Positions 8,143-16,323 of a stretch of 32,670 nt of DNA are shown here, piece by piece. Under the pieces are notes generated by a model. The model was not told where the DNA came from and made no database searches. It saw only the letters and a list, made by a program, of their open reading frames with translations. This DNA is from an uncultured Halieaceae bacterium. Lineage in GTDB: Bacteria; Pseudomonadota; Gammaproteobacteria; Pseudomonadales; Halieaceae. Where the stretch lies: NCBI GenBank assembly GCA_913051825.1, contig CAJXCR010000014.1:1-32670 (forward strand). Direction: 5' to 3'. The first letter of the stretch is position 1, and the number at the start of each line of letters is the position of its first letter. The position numbers were made by a program, and so were the translations under genes.

Positions 8143-8952
8143 CTATTTTAACGCGTTTTTGATGTCGGTGGGGATAGCTTCCGACGTTTCTATCTTGAAA
8201 CGCCAGGGCCAGCGCTTTCCAGTTATCCAAATATGTCTTTCGTTAGAGTCAAGAGCTATGCCATTTAATACGTCAGATGTGGAGCTGGAGTTGATTTCTC
8301 GCACAATTTTGTTGAGATCAAGGAAGGCGATAACTTTCCCAGACTGGGGATCAATCACAATAATTCTATTACTCAGCCAAACATTGGCCCAAATATTGTT
8401 GTTGATATATTCAAGCTCATTTAAATTTTTTACCCTTCTTTTCCCATCTTTGACATGCAATATTCTATCAATTTTTAGAGACGTTGGATTAATAAATCTT
8501 ATCCGGTCTGTGCCATCACTATAGATTAAGTGTGTTTCATTGTGAGTTATGCCCCAACCTTCTCCTGGAATTTTGAAATTCGACAGCAGGTTGAAATTTC
8601 TTGGATCGAAAATCATTGCTCGTTTATTTCGCCAACTTAAAAGATAAAGCTGATTTTTAAAAATAGTTAATCCTTCGGCAAAAATATCAGAGCTTATTTT
8701 GTATTCTAATTCTAGTTCCCCACTTTTAACATCATACTTACGTAAACTTGATTCTCCATAACCACCAGAACTCAAGTACAATTTCTTCTGAAATATTTCT
8801 AGGCCTTGTACAAAGTTATCCAAAGTTTGAGATTGGCGTTCCAGAATTCGGTATGTAAGTTCAGTAGGCGCAGCAGCAGTTTTAATGCTGAGAGTGAATA
8901 CAAAACTCAATATAGTGTATTTCAATTTAGCTTCGTCTCTTGATAATTTCAC
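8143..8952 (-). CDS. Glutaminyl-peptide cyclotransferase-like protein (beta-propeller, plant/bacterial type), exported
   Basis: A 269-residue member of the plant/bacterial glutamine cyclotransferase family (PF05096 type). Its enzymes convert N-terminal glutamine of peptides to pyroglutamate, releasing ammonia, and fold as a five-bladed beta-propeller. Diagnostic segments in order are F-V-Q-G-L-E near residue 50, S-S-G-G-Y-G-E-S-S-L-R-K-Y near 60-75, A-E-G-L-T, P-G-E-G-W-G near 135, Y-S-D-G-T-D, L-N-E-L-E-Y near 185, W-A-N-V-W, and D-V-L-N-G-I-A-L-D followed by I-T-G-K-R-W-P. An N-terminal signal peptide (about KYTILSFVFTLSIKTAAA) points to the periplasm. The start is uncertain: GTG at 8952 overlaps mnmC by 26 bases, while TTG at 8925, just after the mnmC stop, would give a more ordinary signal peptide. 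Translational coupling to mnmC is likely either way. Confidence 0.88.
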   Translation of the reverse strand: MKLSRDEAKLKYTILSFVFTLSIKTAAAPTELTYRILERQSQTLDNFVQGLEIFQKKLYLSSGGYGESSLRKYDVKSGELELEYKISSDIFAEGLTIFKNQLYLLSWRNKRAMIFDPRNFNLLSNFKIPGEGWGITHNETHLIYSDGTDRIRFINPTSLKIDRILHVKDGKRRVKNLNELEYINNNIWANVWLSNRIIVIDPQSGKVIAFLDLNKIVREINSSSTSDVLNGIALDSNERHIWITGKRWPWRFKIETSEAIPTDIKNALK

Positions 8953-10927
8953 GTATTAAGAAACGAGCTGGGGATATCGCTCTCATAAGCCGCCTTGAAA
9001 CTGGAGGAGGCTCTCCTGAAATATTAGATGCCAAAATTTCTGCTGAAATAGCGCTGTAGGTGAGACCTCTTGAGCCATGTCCGGTGGAGATATATAGTCC
9101 TGGGTGTGTTGGTGCTTTTTCCGGAACATGAAGCTTAGCATTTTTGGATAGTGCAGAATAAACGCCATTAAATTTGGAGAGTATTGGGACTGGTCCAACA
9201 ATGGGTAGATAGTCAGGGCTTGTGCATCGGCGTCCAACCCATCCGTCAAAATCTGTTTCTAATATTTTTAGATCATGACTTTTACCTATCGAAGATCGAA
9301 GCTTCTCTATATTTGTCAGATGATCTTCATTACGCAAGATAACGTTTTTTTTATGTAAATGGTAAGTTGATCCGATGCAATGTTCACCAAATCTTGTTGG
9401 TGCAATATAGCCATCGTGACAAAAGACGGCTTTTAGCTGGCTAAGATCATTGCTGCTACGTAGCTGAGTCGTTTGGCCAATATTGGTTCGAAGCGGAAGC
9501 CAGTTTAGGTCTAGAAAATTCTTGCAGGCATCTCCGGCAGCCAGAACGACAAGGTTGGTTTGACACTCAAACTTTTTCTCGCCTTTTACAATCCACACAC
9601 CACCTTGTCTGCGAACAGTCACTTTTCCACAATCTAGAGTAGAATTTATTCCAGGCCTCTCGAGAAGATTTTTACAAATAGAAGGTGGGTGCATCCAGCC
9701 TGATGCTGAAAGCCAATAACCATTTTTAACTACTTCTATACCTAATCTGTTGCTCGCTTCTTTGTGATCCAGCACTTCAGCTATTTCTGGATGTTTGCCA
9801 AGGACGTCCTTTAGATAAGCAAGCAGCTCGGTATCTTCTGATCCTACAAATGCACCACACAAATCTCCATCTTCACCTCTTCTAAAAGTCGGATCGAAAA
9901 ACATTTCTGAATATATCGATGAAGAGAATATCAAAGCCTGGAGGGAAAAATCTGTTAGGAGTGAGTGTTTAGTAGAAAGGCGAGCATACAAAATTGCTTG
10001 ATTATTTCCACTTCCGCCCGCAGCAATTTTATCACTATCGACTACATCTACCTCTATTCCTCTTCTGTTAAGTGCAGCGGCAATATGTGCTCCCGAAAGG
10101 CCTGCTCCGATAACTACCGCATGCTTGATACTTTTTTCATTAGTATTAGTTGAGATATCCCAAGGAGTTATCTTTGAATGATTGGTTGAGGAAATTAATA
10201 ACCTGCCCTTTAAGCAATTACGTTTTTTAGCAAATCCTTTTTGCTTTATTACTTCGAACCCAGCCTGCTCAAGTGCTCTGCGAACGTCGCCAGAAGAAGT
10301 GAAGGTGCCAAATGTTGCTGAAGGCTTGCTGCATTTTGCGATCGACGTAATCAGTTTAGATGACCACATTGATGGATTTAATCTCGGTGCAAATCCATCA
10401 AGGTACCAGGCGTCGAAATATGAGCGATCATACGACGATAGGTCATCGCACATTATGTCGGCGGGACACCACCAGAGATCTAGATGTACATTCCCTTCGT
10501 TAAGAACGATTCTGTGCTGACCTTTAATTGCAACTGGATATTTTTCGATTAATTCGGCAAATAGATGTGATAATTGCGGCCATTTATTATTAGCCTTTTT
10601 TAAATCTTCTAGGGACATAGGATTTAATTCTGCAGCACAGTAACTCAACTTCGGTTTCGGATAAGGTGCGTTTGACCACATTAGCCAAGTGAGAAGAAAA
10701 TTGAGTCCAGATCCAAAGCCGAGTTCTCCAATACAAAATCGTTCCTCTGTATGCGTTTTAAAACGTTTGTGCAAATCATTACTATTTATAAAATAATAAT
10801 TACTTTCATCGATTCCATTTGAATTGGAGTAATATATGTCTCGATTTTCCTCGGAATATGGAATGTTATTTGTTTTCCAAGAGATTGTCGGATGATGCGC
10901 GGGTTTCCAAGGTTGGTTGTCTAGCAT
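8927..10927 (-). CDS. mnmC: Bifunctional tRNA 5-methylaminomethyl-2-thiouridine biosynthesis protein MnmC
   Basis: A 666-residue cytosolic enzyme finishing the wobble-uridine modification mnm5s2U34. The C-terminal FAD domain removes the carboxymethyl group from cmnm5(s2)U and the N-terminal domain methylates the resulting nm5(s2)U using S-adenosylmethionine. The N-terminal MTase part shows the opening N-N-I-P-Y-S-E..D-I-Y-Y-S-N-S-N-G, the SAM motif G-E-L-G-F-G-S-G-L-N-F (about 67-77) and D-A-W-Y-L-D-G-F-A-P-R-L-N-P-S-M-W (about 172-188). The FAD domain begins with V-V-I-G-A-G-L-S-G (about 272-280) and ends with S-T-G-H-G-S-R-G-L. Length matches E. coli MnmC (668). A TTG 10 codons upstream is possible, but the ATG at 10927 is preferred because the family starts close to it. 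It is the first gene of the minus-strand operon and diverges from the gene at 11067. Confidence 0.95.
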   Translation of the reverse strand: MLDNQPWKPAHHPTISWKTNNIPYSEENRDIYYSNSNGIDESNYYFINSNDLHKRFKTHTEERFCIGELGFGSGLNFLLTWLMWSNAPYPKPKLSYCAAELNPMSLEDLKKANNKWPQLSHLFAELIEKYPVAIKGQHRIVLNEGNVHLDLWWCPADIMCDDLSSYDRSYFDAWYLDGFAPRLNPSMWSSKLITSIAKCSKPSATFGTFTSSGDVRRALEQAGFEVIKQKGFAKKRNCLKGRLLISSTNHSKITPWDISTNTNEKSIKHAVVIGAGLSGAHIAAALNRRGIEVDVVDSDKIAAGGSGNNQAILYARLSTKHSLLTDFSLQALIFSSSIYSEMFFDPTFRRGEDGDLCGAFVGSEDTELLAYLKDVLGKHPEIAEVLDHKEASNRLGIEVVKNGYWLSASGWMHPPSICKNLLERPGINSTLDCGKVTVRRQGGVWIVKGEKKFECQTNLVVLAAGDACKNFLDLNWLPLRTNIGQTTQLRSSNDLSQLKAVFCHDGYIAPTRFGEHCIGSTYHLHKKNVILRNEDHLTNIEKLRSSIGKSHDLKILETDFDGWVGRRCTSPDYLPIVGPVPILSKFNGVYSALSKNAKLHVPEKAPTHPGLYISTGHGSRGLTYSAISAEILASNISGEPPPVSRRLMRAISPARFLIREIIKRRS

Positions 10928-10992
10928 AAGGCACACTTTGCTTCGTTGAAAAATCAATGAATCACTACGACTATGATAGACTAACTAATGCG

Positions 10993-11020
10993 TTGCTGCT
11001 TACTAATTGGATCTTATAAA
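10993..11020 (+). promoter_or_regulatory. Candidate sigma70-type promoter for the gene at 11067
   Basis: TTGCTG (-35, 10993-10998), a 16-base spacer and TATAAA (-10, 11015-11020) lie about 46 bases before the ATG of the 163-residue gene, in the divergent region shared with mnmC. The match is by eye and the region is AT-rich, so chance hits are easy. I found no comparably good opposite-strand promoter for mnmC. Confidence 0.4.
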
Positions 11021-11066
11021 ATTTAGTTTAATGTCTGTTTGAGATTGTCTTAACCAAGGAACAGGA

Positions 11067-11558
11067 ATGCCTCAATCCGCTACGATAACACAGCATCAAT
11101 TTCTTACCATGGCAGTTAATTTGCTCCATAAGGCTTTTTTCGAAAACGAGAGAGCCGCCGCAAAATCGCTCTATCGATCGATTAGCTCGGGAGAAGTTAG
11201 ACAATTAACACGAGTTAAAATGGAAGATGGAGAAACAGCGGACTTTGCTTTGGCGCTGGATGCTAGCGAGTATGTGGGAAAATTGCCTTTTAGTGCTTTC
11301 AGAAATAGCTTGAACGCACTTTTACAAAATTTAGTAGTGGCGCTTAAGGACGAGGAAAAAGTAAAAAGTTTTGAAGAGGAAAACTCAACTACAACCCTTT
11401 TTGGTGTTTTTGGAGTTACTAAGTTTAATGGTGAAGCGCTGGTATTGGCTCTTAGTGCAGATATGAATAGACCCAATTTGGGTACGATTTTAAAGTTAAT
11501 GTATCTCGAACCTACCCAGTTTTTAGATTCCAGTCCTGATAAAAATGAAGATAGTTAG
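11067..11558 (+). CDS. Hypothetical protein, 163 residues
   Basis: I do not recognise this protein. It is a soluble, mixed alpha/beta-looking sequence with no signal peptide, membrane segment, cysteine or evident catalytic motif. The first half is helical in character (FLTMAVNLLHKAFFENERAAAKSLYRSI, given with charged and hydrophobic alternation, residues about 13-42). The middle holds D-G-E-T-A-D-F-A-L-A-L-D-A-S-E-Y, and a third part has a likely beta pair (TTLFGVFGVTKFNGEALVLALSAD, residues about 108-131). The C-terminus is acidic. It has a good ribosome site (AAGGAACAGGA ending just before ATG), real coding character, and no competing frame, so it is very probably expressed. It is followed 91 bases later by hrpA on the same strand with no visible terminator between, so cotranscription is plausible. 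A function linked to RNA or translation would be only neighbourhood guesswork. Confidence 0.75.
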   Translation: MPQSATITQHQFLTMAVNLLHKAFFENERAAAKSLYRSISSGEVRQLTRVKMEDGETADFALALDASEYVGKLPFSAFRNSLNALLQNLVVALKDEEKVKSFEEENSTTTLFGVFGVTKFNGEALVLALSADMNRPNLGTILKLMYLEPTQFLDSSPDKNEDS

Positions 11559-11649
11559 TTAAGCTAGATGATAGTTAGGATTTTATAGCTTCAATTGGTT
11601 TATCAAGCAGCACTGAAACAATAGAATTCATTTTTTATCGCTATTTAGT

Positions 11650-14600
11650 ATGGAAAATAGTTTGATCCATAGTCGTCTGTCTAATCATATCCTCACCTTT
11701 GATCCAGATCTTCCTATAAATTTAAATAGGGAAGAAATCGCAAAGGCTTTAAAAGAAAATCAAGTCGTGATTGTGACAGGAGATACTGGTTCTGGAAAAA
11801 CTACTCAGTTGCCTAAAATTTGTCTCGATTTGGGGTATGCAATTGAGGGTCAAATAGGCCTCACTCAGCCGAGACGGTTAGCTGCTCGAACCGTGGCTGC
11901 TCGAATTGCAAGTGAAATAGGAACCCCGGTTGGTAGTCATGTGGGTTTTAAAATTCGTTTTGAAGATCAATTGTCGGATGATACGTTAATTAAAATCATG
12001 ACCGATGGTATTTTATTAAGTGAATTACAGCAAGACCCCGACCTTCTTCAATACAGTACTTTGATTATAGACGAAGCGCATGAGCGGAGTCTGAATATAG
12101 ATTTTATTCTAGGTTATCTAAAGAATTTGTTACCGCGCCGACAGGACCTCAAGGTTTTGATTACATCAGCTACATTTGATGTGCAGAGTTTCGCGAATCA
12201 TTTTAATAATGCTCCGATCATAACTGTCGAAGGACGCAGGTATCCAATAAATACAATTTATAGGGAGGAGAGCTCTGGTGGTGAAGACATCTTTTTTGAT
12301 ATCGAAAGTGCGCTTAGTGACATCGTCAAAGGGGACTTTGGTGAGCCAGGAGATATTTTAATCTTTTTACCCACAGAATGGCATATCCGTCAGCTTTCAA
12401 AAGTCCTGAGGGTTAGGAAGAATCTCCAAGTTTTACCCTTATATGCTCGACTCACGCACGTTGAGCAAAATCGTGTTTTCAATACCGAGCCAGGACGTTC
12501 TATTCGTGCAGTGCTAGCTACTAATGTAGCTGAAACCTCAATAACAGTCCCTGGTATAAGATATGTGATCGATCCTGGTACAGCTCGCTTGGGTCGCTAT
12601 AGTTATCGCAACCAAATGCAGAGATTACCTATCGAACCTATCTCTCGTGCAAGCGCAGATCAACGAAGAGGGCGCTGTGGAAGAATGAGAGCGGGAGTAT
12701 GTCTTAGACTTTATTCTGAAGAAGAGTATCTTAGCCGGCCAGAATTTACGGAACCAGAAATCCGCAGGACCAATTTAGCTTCAGTTGTATTGAAAATGCT
12801 CAGTTTAGATCTAGGTGAGATAGAGAAATTTAGTTTTTTGGATCCGCCTGAACGAGCATTTATCCGTGATGGTTATCGTTTACTTCGTGAACTTAATGCT
12901 GTTACTGCTGAGGGTAGGCTTACAGAGACCGGAAAGGAAATGGTGGTCTTGCCAATAGATCCTGTGTTGGCCAAGATGTTGATAGCCGCACGAGAGAAGA
13001 ATTGTCTGGGTGAACTTCTGGTTATCGTGAGTGCTATGTCTATCAAGGATCCCAGAGAACGGCCGTTAAAGAAAACAGCTGCAGCTGATGAGCAGCATGC
13101 TCGTTTCAGACATCCAAAGTCAGATTTTATATCGTGGCTTCAGCTTTGGATCTATTTTGAAGATCGGCGAAAAATGCTCAATCAAAATCAACTTAGAAAG
13201 CTTTGCCGTAAAGAATATTTATCGTTTTCGAGCATGTGCGAATGGAGAGACGTTCATAGACAGCTGGCGATTGCATATAGGCGACGCGGAGTAAAATTCT
13301 CAACCAAATTTGAAATTGATGCCAAATACAAGGCTATCCATACTTCGATACTCTCAGGTTTGCTAAGTAATATTGCAAGACGTGATAAAGGCAAAGAATT
13401 TATAGCAGCTCGCAATAGACGGACGAATATTTTTCCGGGTTCTGTCCTTTATCGAAAGCCGCCCGAATGGATTGTTTGTGGTGAGATATTGGAAACATCT
13501 AAAGTGTTTGCGTTATCTGCTGCTGCAATAGAGCCATCTTGGCTATTGGGAGTAAATCAAAGTCTACTTAAGTACAAGTATTATGAACCGCATTGGCATA
13601 GACGAAGTGGTCGCGTCGTAGCTTTCAAAAAGATAAGCCTTTTTGGGTTGACTATATCCGATCGTCAGTTAGTGCATTACGGATCGATAAATCATGATGA
13701 ATCTCGAGAGATATTTATTCAAAGTGCTTTAATTGACCAAGCCAGTATTCGATTGCCGAAATTTTTAAAATATAATATATCTCTAATTCAATCTATCTTA
13801 AATCTTGAAGCTCGCAAGCGAAAGAAAGATATTCTAGTAGCAGAGGAAGTCTTATTTAGATTTTACGATGAAAGAATCCCGCGTAATATTATTACCTTAC
13901 GAAAACTAGAGAATTGGCTCAAGAAAAATCCTCAGGAAGATGCGAATTTAAGGTTCTCCAAGAAATTTCTTATTTCCAGTAATTCAGAAATAACTTTCAA
14001 TCAATATCCTAACTCAATTACTTGGAATGAGATCGACTTCCCGCTCAGTTATGAGTTTTCTCCGGGTGCTATCACGGATGGAGTGACCGTAACGGTTCCA
14101 GTTGGAGTATTAAATCGATTGCCAAGATATCTTTTTGACTGGCTAGTACCAGGAATGTTGCGTGAAAAATGTATTCGACTAGTCAAAGGCTTGCCAAAAA
14201 ATGTCAGGAAGAACCTGGTGCCGGTTCCTGATTTTGTTGATGAGGCTCTTCTGAAGCTTGTTCCTTCTGATATTAGTCTTACTTACTCTCTAGCACAATG
14301 TTTGTCGAACTCAAAGGAAATTTCTCTTACGGAAAAGGATTTTTCTAATGTAATTCTTGAAGACTTCTTTTATATGAATATACGAGTTGTTGATCATAGA
14401 GGCAAATTTTTAAGGCAAAGTAGAGATCTCATGTCCCTAGTCGCCGAAGTTAAAGAGATGAAAGATGAAGAAACTGTATCATCTGACAGTGTTGAACTTG
14501 CGCAAGAAGGTTTAAAAGAATGGGCAGTCGAAGAGATTCCTATTTCCTGGCGGTTTCGTCAAGCTGGTATCGACATTATATCCTATCCTGCACTTGTTGA

Positions 14601-15390
14601 TTGTTCGGAAAGCGTAGCGATTAGGGTTTTTGATTATCCGTTGACAGCACAGTCGGCTCATATCAAAGGAGTTGTTAGGATGGCTCAACTAAATAATTCT
14701 AAAGATGTGCGGGTGCTGCGTAAGGAGATGTTAAGAAGTAGTGAATCAAGCCTGTTACTCGCGGCAGTTAGTCTATCTAGAAAAGAAGTCGTGAGGTCGC
14801 TAATTGATGGAGCAATACTAGAGTCACTATCAATTAAGGATAAGATTCCTCGAAAAAAAAATGAATTTGAGGTATCGCTTTCGAATTGTCGGAGAGAATT
14901 GTTACTAATCGGTTTTGAGTTAGAAGCAATCTTTATCGATACACTGAGACCAATTGTAAAAGCCATGGGGAAACTTGCCCTATTGGCGGACGATATTTAT
15001 AAAGACAGCCGACGAGATTTCATGCAACAAATCGATAGACTTTTTGGGAAAGAAGTGTTGCTAAGTGCATCTTATGAGTGGCTAAAGCAATATCCTAGAT
15101 ATGGGCAAGCAATGGAAATAAGGATTGATCGTCTGCCTGGTAACATTGCTAAAGAGACAAAAAGTATTTCTTCGCTGTCGCGGCTCGCTAAGCCATTAGA
15201 TATTGTTTTAGAGAAAAATCCAGAGTTGTTAATCCTTAATTCCCCAATTAAAGATTATAAATGGATGTTAGAGGAATATAGAGTCTCACTATTTGCACAG
15301 CACTTAGGGACTTACAAAGGGGTCTCGGAAAAAAGATTGAAGCTTTTATGGGAGTCTGTAGAGGAGTGGTTGTCTAATAATCGTTTTTAG
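11650..15390 (+). CDS. hrpA: ATP-dependent RNA helicase HrpA (DEAH box)
   Basis: A 1246-residue DEAH-box RNA helicase of the HrpA family, which in Escherichia coli unwinds RNA and has been linked to mRNA processing and to rescue of stalled ribosomes. Motifs in order: Walker A G-D-T-G-S-G-K-T (44-51), motif Ia T-Q-P-R-R (72-76), DEAH (141-144), S-A-T (173-175), the motif V region T-N-V-A-E-T-S-I-T-V-P, and motif VI Q-R-R-G-R-C-G-R with the Cys usual in HrpA. After the winged-helix/HA2 segment come the OB-like domain and a long DUF3418-type C-terminus (about 700-1240) that separates HrpA from the shorter HrpB. It is slightly shorter than E. coli HrpA (1300), mainly at the N-terminus. An in-frame stop at 11614-11616 bounds the start, and ATG 11650 is the only good candidate although no clear Shine-Dalgarno precedes it. 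Confidence 0.96.
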   Translation: MENSLIHSRLSNHILTFDPDLPINLNREEIAKALKENQVVIVTGDTGSGKTTQLPKICLDLGYAIEGQIGLTQPRRLAARTVAARIASEIGTPVGSHVGFKIRFEDQLSDDTLIKIMTDGILLSELQQDPDLLQYSTLIIDEAHERSLNIDFILGYLKNLLPRRQDLKVLITSATFDVQSFANHFNNAPIITVEGRRYPINTIYREESSGGEDIFFDIESALSDIVKGDFGEPGDILIFLPTEWHIRQLSKVLRVRKNLQVLPLYARLTHVEQNRVFNTEPGRSIRAVLATNVAETSITVPGIRYVIDPGTARLGRYSYRNQMQRLPIEPISRASADQRRGRCGRMRAGVCLRLYSEEEYLSRPEFTEPEIRRTNLASVVLKMLSLDLGEIEKFSFLDPPERAFIRDGYRLLRELNAVTAEGRLTETGKEMVVLPIDPVLAKMLIAAREKNCLGELLVIVSAMSIKDPRERPLKKTAAADEQHARFRHPKSDFISWLQLWIYFEDRRKMLNQNQLRKLCRKEYLSFSSMCEWRDVHRQLAIAYRRRGVKFSTKFEIDAKYKAIHTSILSGLLSNIARRDKGKEFIAARNRRTNIFPGSVLYRKPPEWIVCGEILETSKVFALSAAAIEPSWLLGVNQSLLKYKYYEPHWHRRSGRVVAFKKISLFGLTISDRQLVHYGSINHDESREIFIQSALIDQASIRLPKFLKYNISLIQSILNLEARKRKKDILVAEEVLFRFYDERIPRNIITLRKLENWLKKNPQEDANLRFSKKFLISSNSEITFNQYPNSITWNEIDFPLSYEFSPGAITDGVTVTVPVGVLNRLPRYLFDWLVPGMLREKCIRLVKGLPKNVRKNLVPVPDFVDEALLKLVPSDISLTYSLAQCLSNSKEISLTEKDFSNVILEDFFYMNIRVVDHRGKFLRQSRDLMSLVAEVKEMKDEETVSSDSVELAQEGLKEWAVEEIPISWRFRQAGIDIISYPALVDCSESVAIRVFDYPLTAQSAHIKGVVRMAQLNNSKDVRVLRKEMLRSSESSLLLAAVSLSRKEVVRSLIDGAILESLSIKDKIPRKKNEFEVSLSNCRRELLLIGFELEAIFIDTLRPIVKAMGKLALLADDIYKDSRRDFMQQIDRLFGKEVLLSASYEWLKQYPRYGQAMEIRIDRLPGNIAKETKSISSLSRLAKPLDIVLEKNPELLILNSPIKDYKWMLEEYRVSLFAQHLGTYKGVSEKRLKLLWESVEEWLSNNRF

Positions 15391-15477
15391 TAAAAAGTGG
15401 ATCGTTTTTGCTTGCTCGTAACACTTGTAACCACCTAAAATACTTTCCTAGCACGTAATTTATTAGAGTCTATTCAT

Positions 15478-16194
15478 ATGAAATTTCCTGTTTTACTATC
15501 GTTTTTGTTTTTCCTTACGTCTCTATCAGTCATGGCCGAAAAAGAGGTCGTTGGGTACTCAAATTCAGATCCTTTAGAATCAATCAACCGACCAATTTTT
15601 GCACTTAACGATAGGCTAGATCGTTTTATTCTACGACCTGTTGCCGTTGGATATGACACTATTTCGCCTGATTTTATACAAAGAGGGGTCGGTAATATTT
15701 TTTCAAATACTGGTGATTTTACTACTAGCCTGAATCGTATTCTTCAAGGAGACTTTGTTGGCGCGACCTCAAGTGGTGGAAGATTTTTAGTAAACACAAC
15801 TTTGGGTCTTCTGGGTATCTTTGATGTGGCGTCTGAGATGGGCATAAATGAAGCAAAAAGCGACTTCGGCCAAACTTTATCCGTTTGGGGCTTTTCTAGC
15901 GGACCTTATCTTATGGTTCCTATGTTTGGACCAAGAACAGTTCGGTCAGGAGCAGGCTCGATCGTAGATTCTTTTTCCTCAGTTGAGAAGCAAATAGATA
16001 ATGTTCCTTTGCGTAATAGTGTCTGGGGAATAAAAGTGATTGATGGTAGGGCGGAGTTACTGAAGGCTGATGATCTTATCACGGGAGATAGATATATTTT
16101 TGTACGCGATGCTTATTTGCAAAGGCGCAAAGCTCTTGAGAGTGGCGATGTCGTTATTGATAATTTTGAGTATGAGACCGAAGAAGAATTCTAA
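15478..16194 (+). CDS. mlaA: MlaA/VacJ-family outer-membrane lipid asymmetry protein (no lipobox)
   Basis: A 238-residue MlaA protein. In the Mla pathway this outer-membrane component extracts misplaced phospholipids from the outer leaflet and hands them to periplasmic MlaC. Family signatures: D-P-L-E-S-I-N-R-P-I-F-A-L-N-D-R-L-D near 32-50, L-R-P-V-A-V-G-Y, N-I-F-S-N-T-G-D-F near 75, G-R-F-L-V-N-T-T-L-G-L-L-G-I-F-D-V-A near 105-122, D-F-G-Q-T-L-S-V-W-G and G-P-Y-L-M-V-P-M-F-G-P-R near 145-165. The signal peptide (MKFPVLLSFLFFLTSLSVMA) ends with an A-type cleavage site and has no cysteine, so unlike E. coli MlaA it should not be lipidated. mlaBCDEF are not in this window, as in many gammaproteobacteria where mlaA is separate. 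The PP2C regulator gene follows after 129 bases on the same strand. Confidence 0.93.
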   Translation: MKFPVLLSFLFFLTSLSVMAEKEVVGYSNSDPLESINRPIFALNDRLDRFILRPVAVGYDTISPDFIQRGVGNIFSNTGDFTTSLNRILQGDFVGATSSGGRFLVNTTLGLLGIFDVASEMGINEAKSDFGQTLSVWGFSSGPYLMVPMFGPRTVRSGAGSIVDSFSSVEKQIDNVPLRNSVWGIKVIDGRAELLKADDLITGDRYIFVRDAYLQRRKALESGDVVIDNFEYETEEEF

Positions 16195-16223
16195 AATCGT
16201 AAGCTAGAACTTAATCTTATAAG

Positions 16224-16241
16224 CAACTTTGTGAAAAGTTG
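16224..16241. other. Small inverted repeat between mlaA and the regulator gene
   Basis: CAACTTT (16224-16230), loop GTGA, AAAGTTG (16235-16241): a perfect 7-base-pair hairpin 30 bases after the mlaA stop. No T-run follows on the plus strand, so it is not a standard terminator. It could be an operator half-site pair, an mRNA 3'-end structure, or chance. Confidence 0.3.
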
Positions 16242-16323
16242 TCAAAGCACAGCTTCACCTATTGCTGCTGCCACTATATAGGGGTACTGTCAGCCCAAGT
16301 ATTTGTAAGACATTTGTGCTGCG

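Noticed and set aside
8117-8524. Plus-strand open frame of 135 codons opposite the cyclotransferase gene
   Set aside because: It lies wholly inside a well-matched minus-strand gene and has no recognisable domain; an antisense shadow.
10928-10957. TTG-started extension of mnmC
   Set aside because: Adds 10 residues absent from the family, and the ATG at 10927 gives the expected N-terminus.
16224-16241. Perfect 7-bp hairpin after mlaA considered as an intrinsic terminator
   Set aside because: The stem is short and followed by TCAAAG rather than a T-run; kept only as an inverted repeat.
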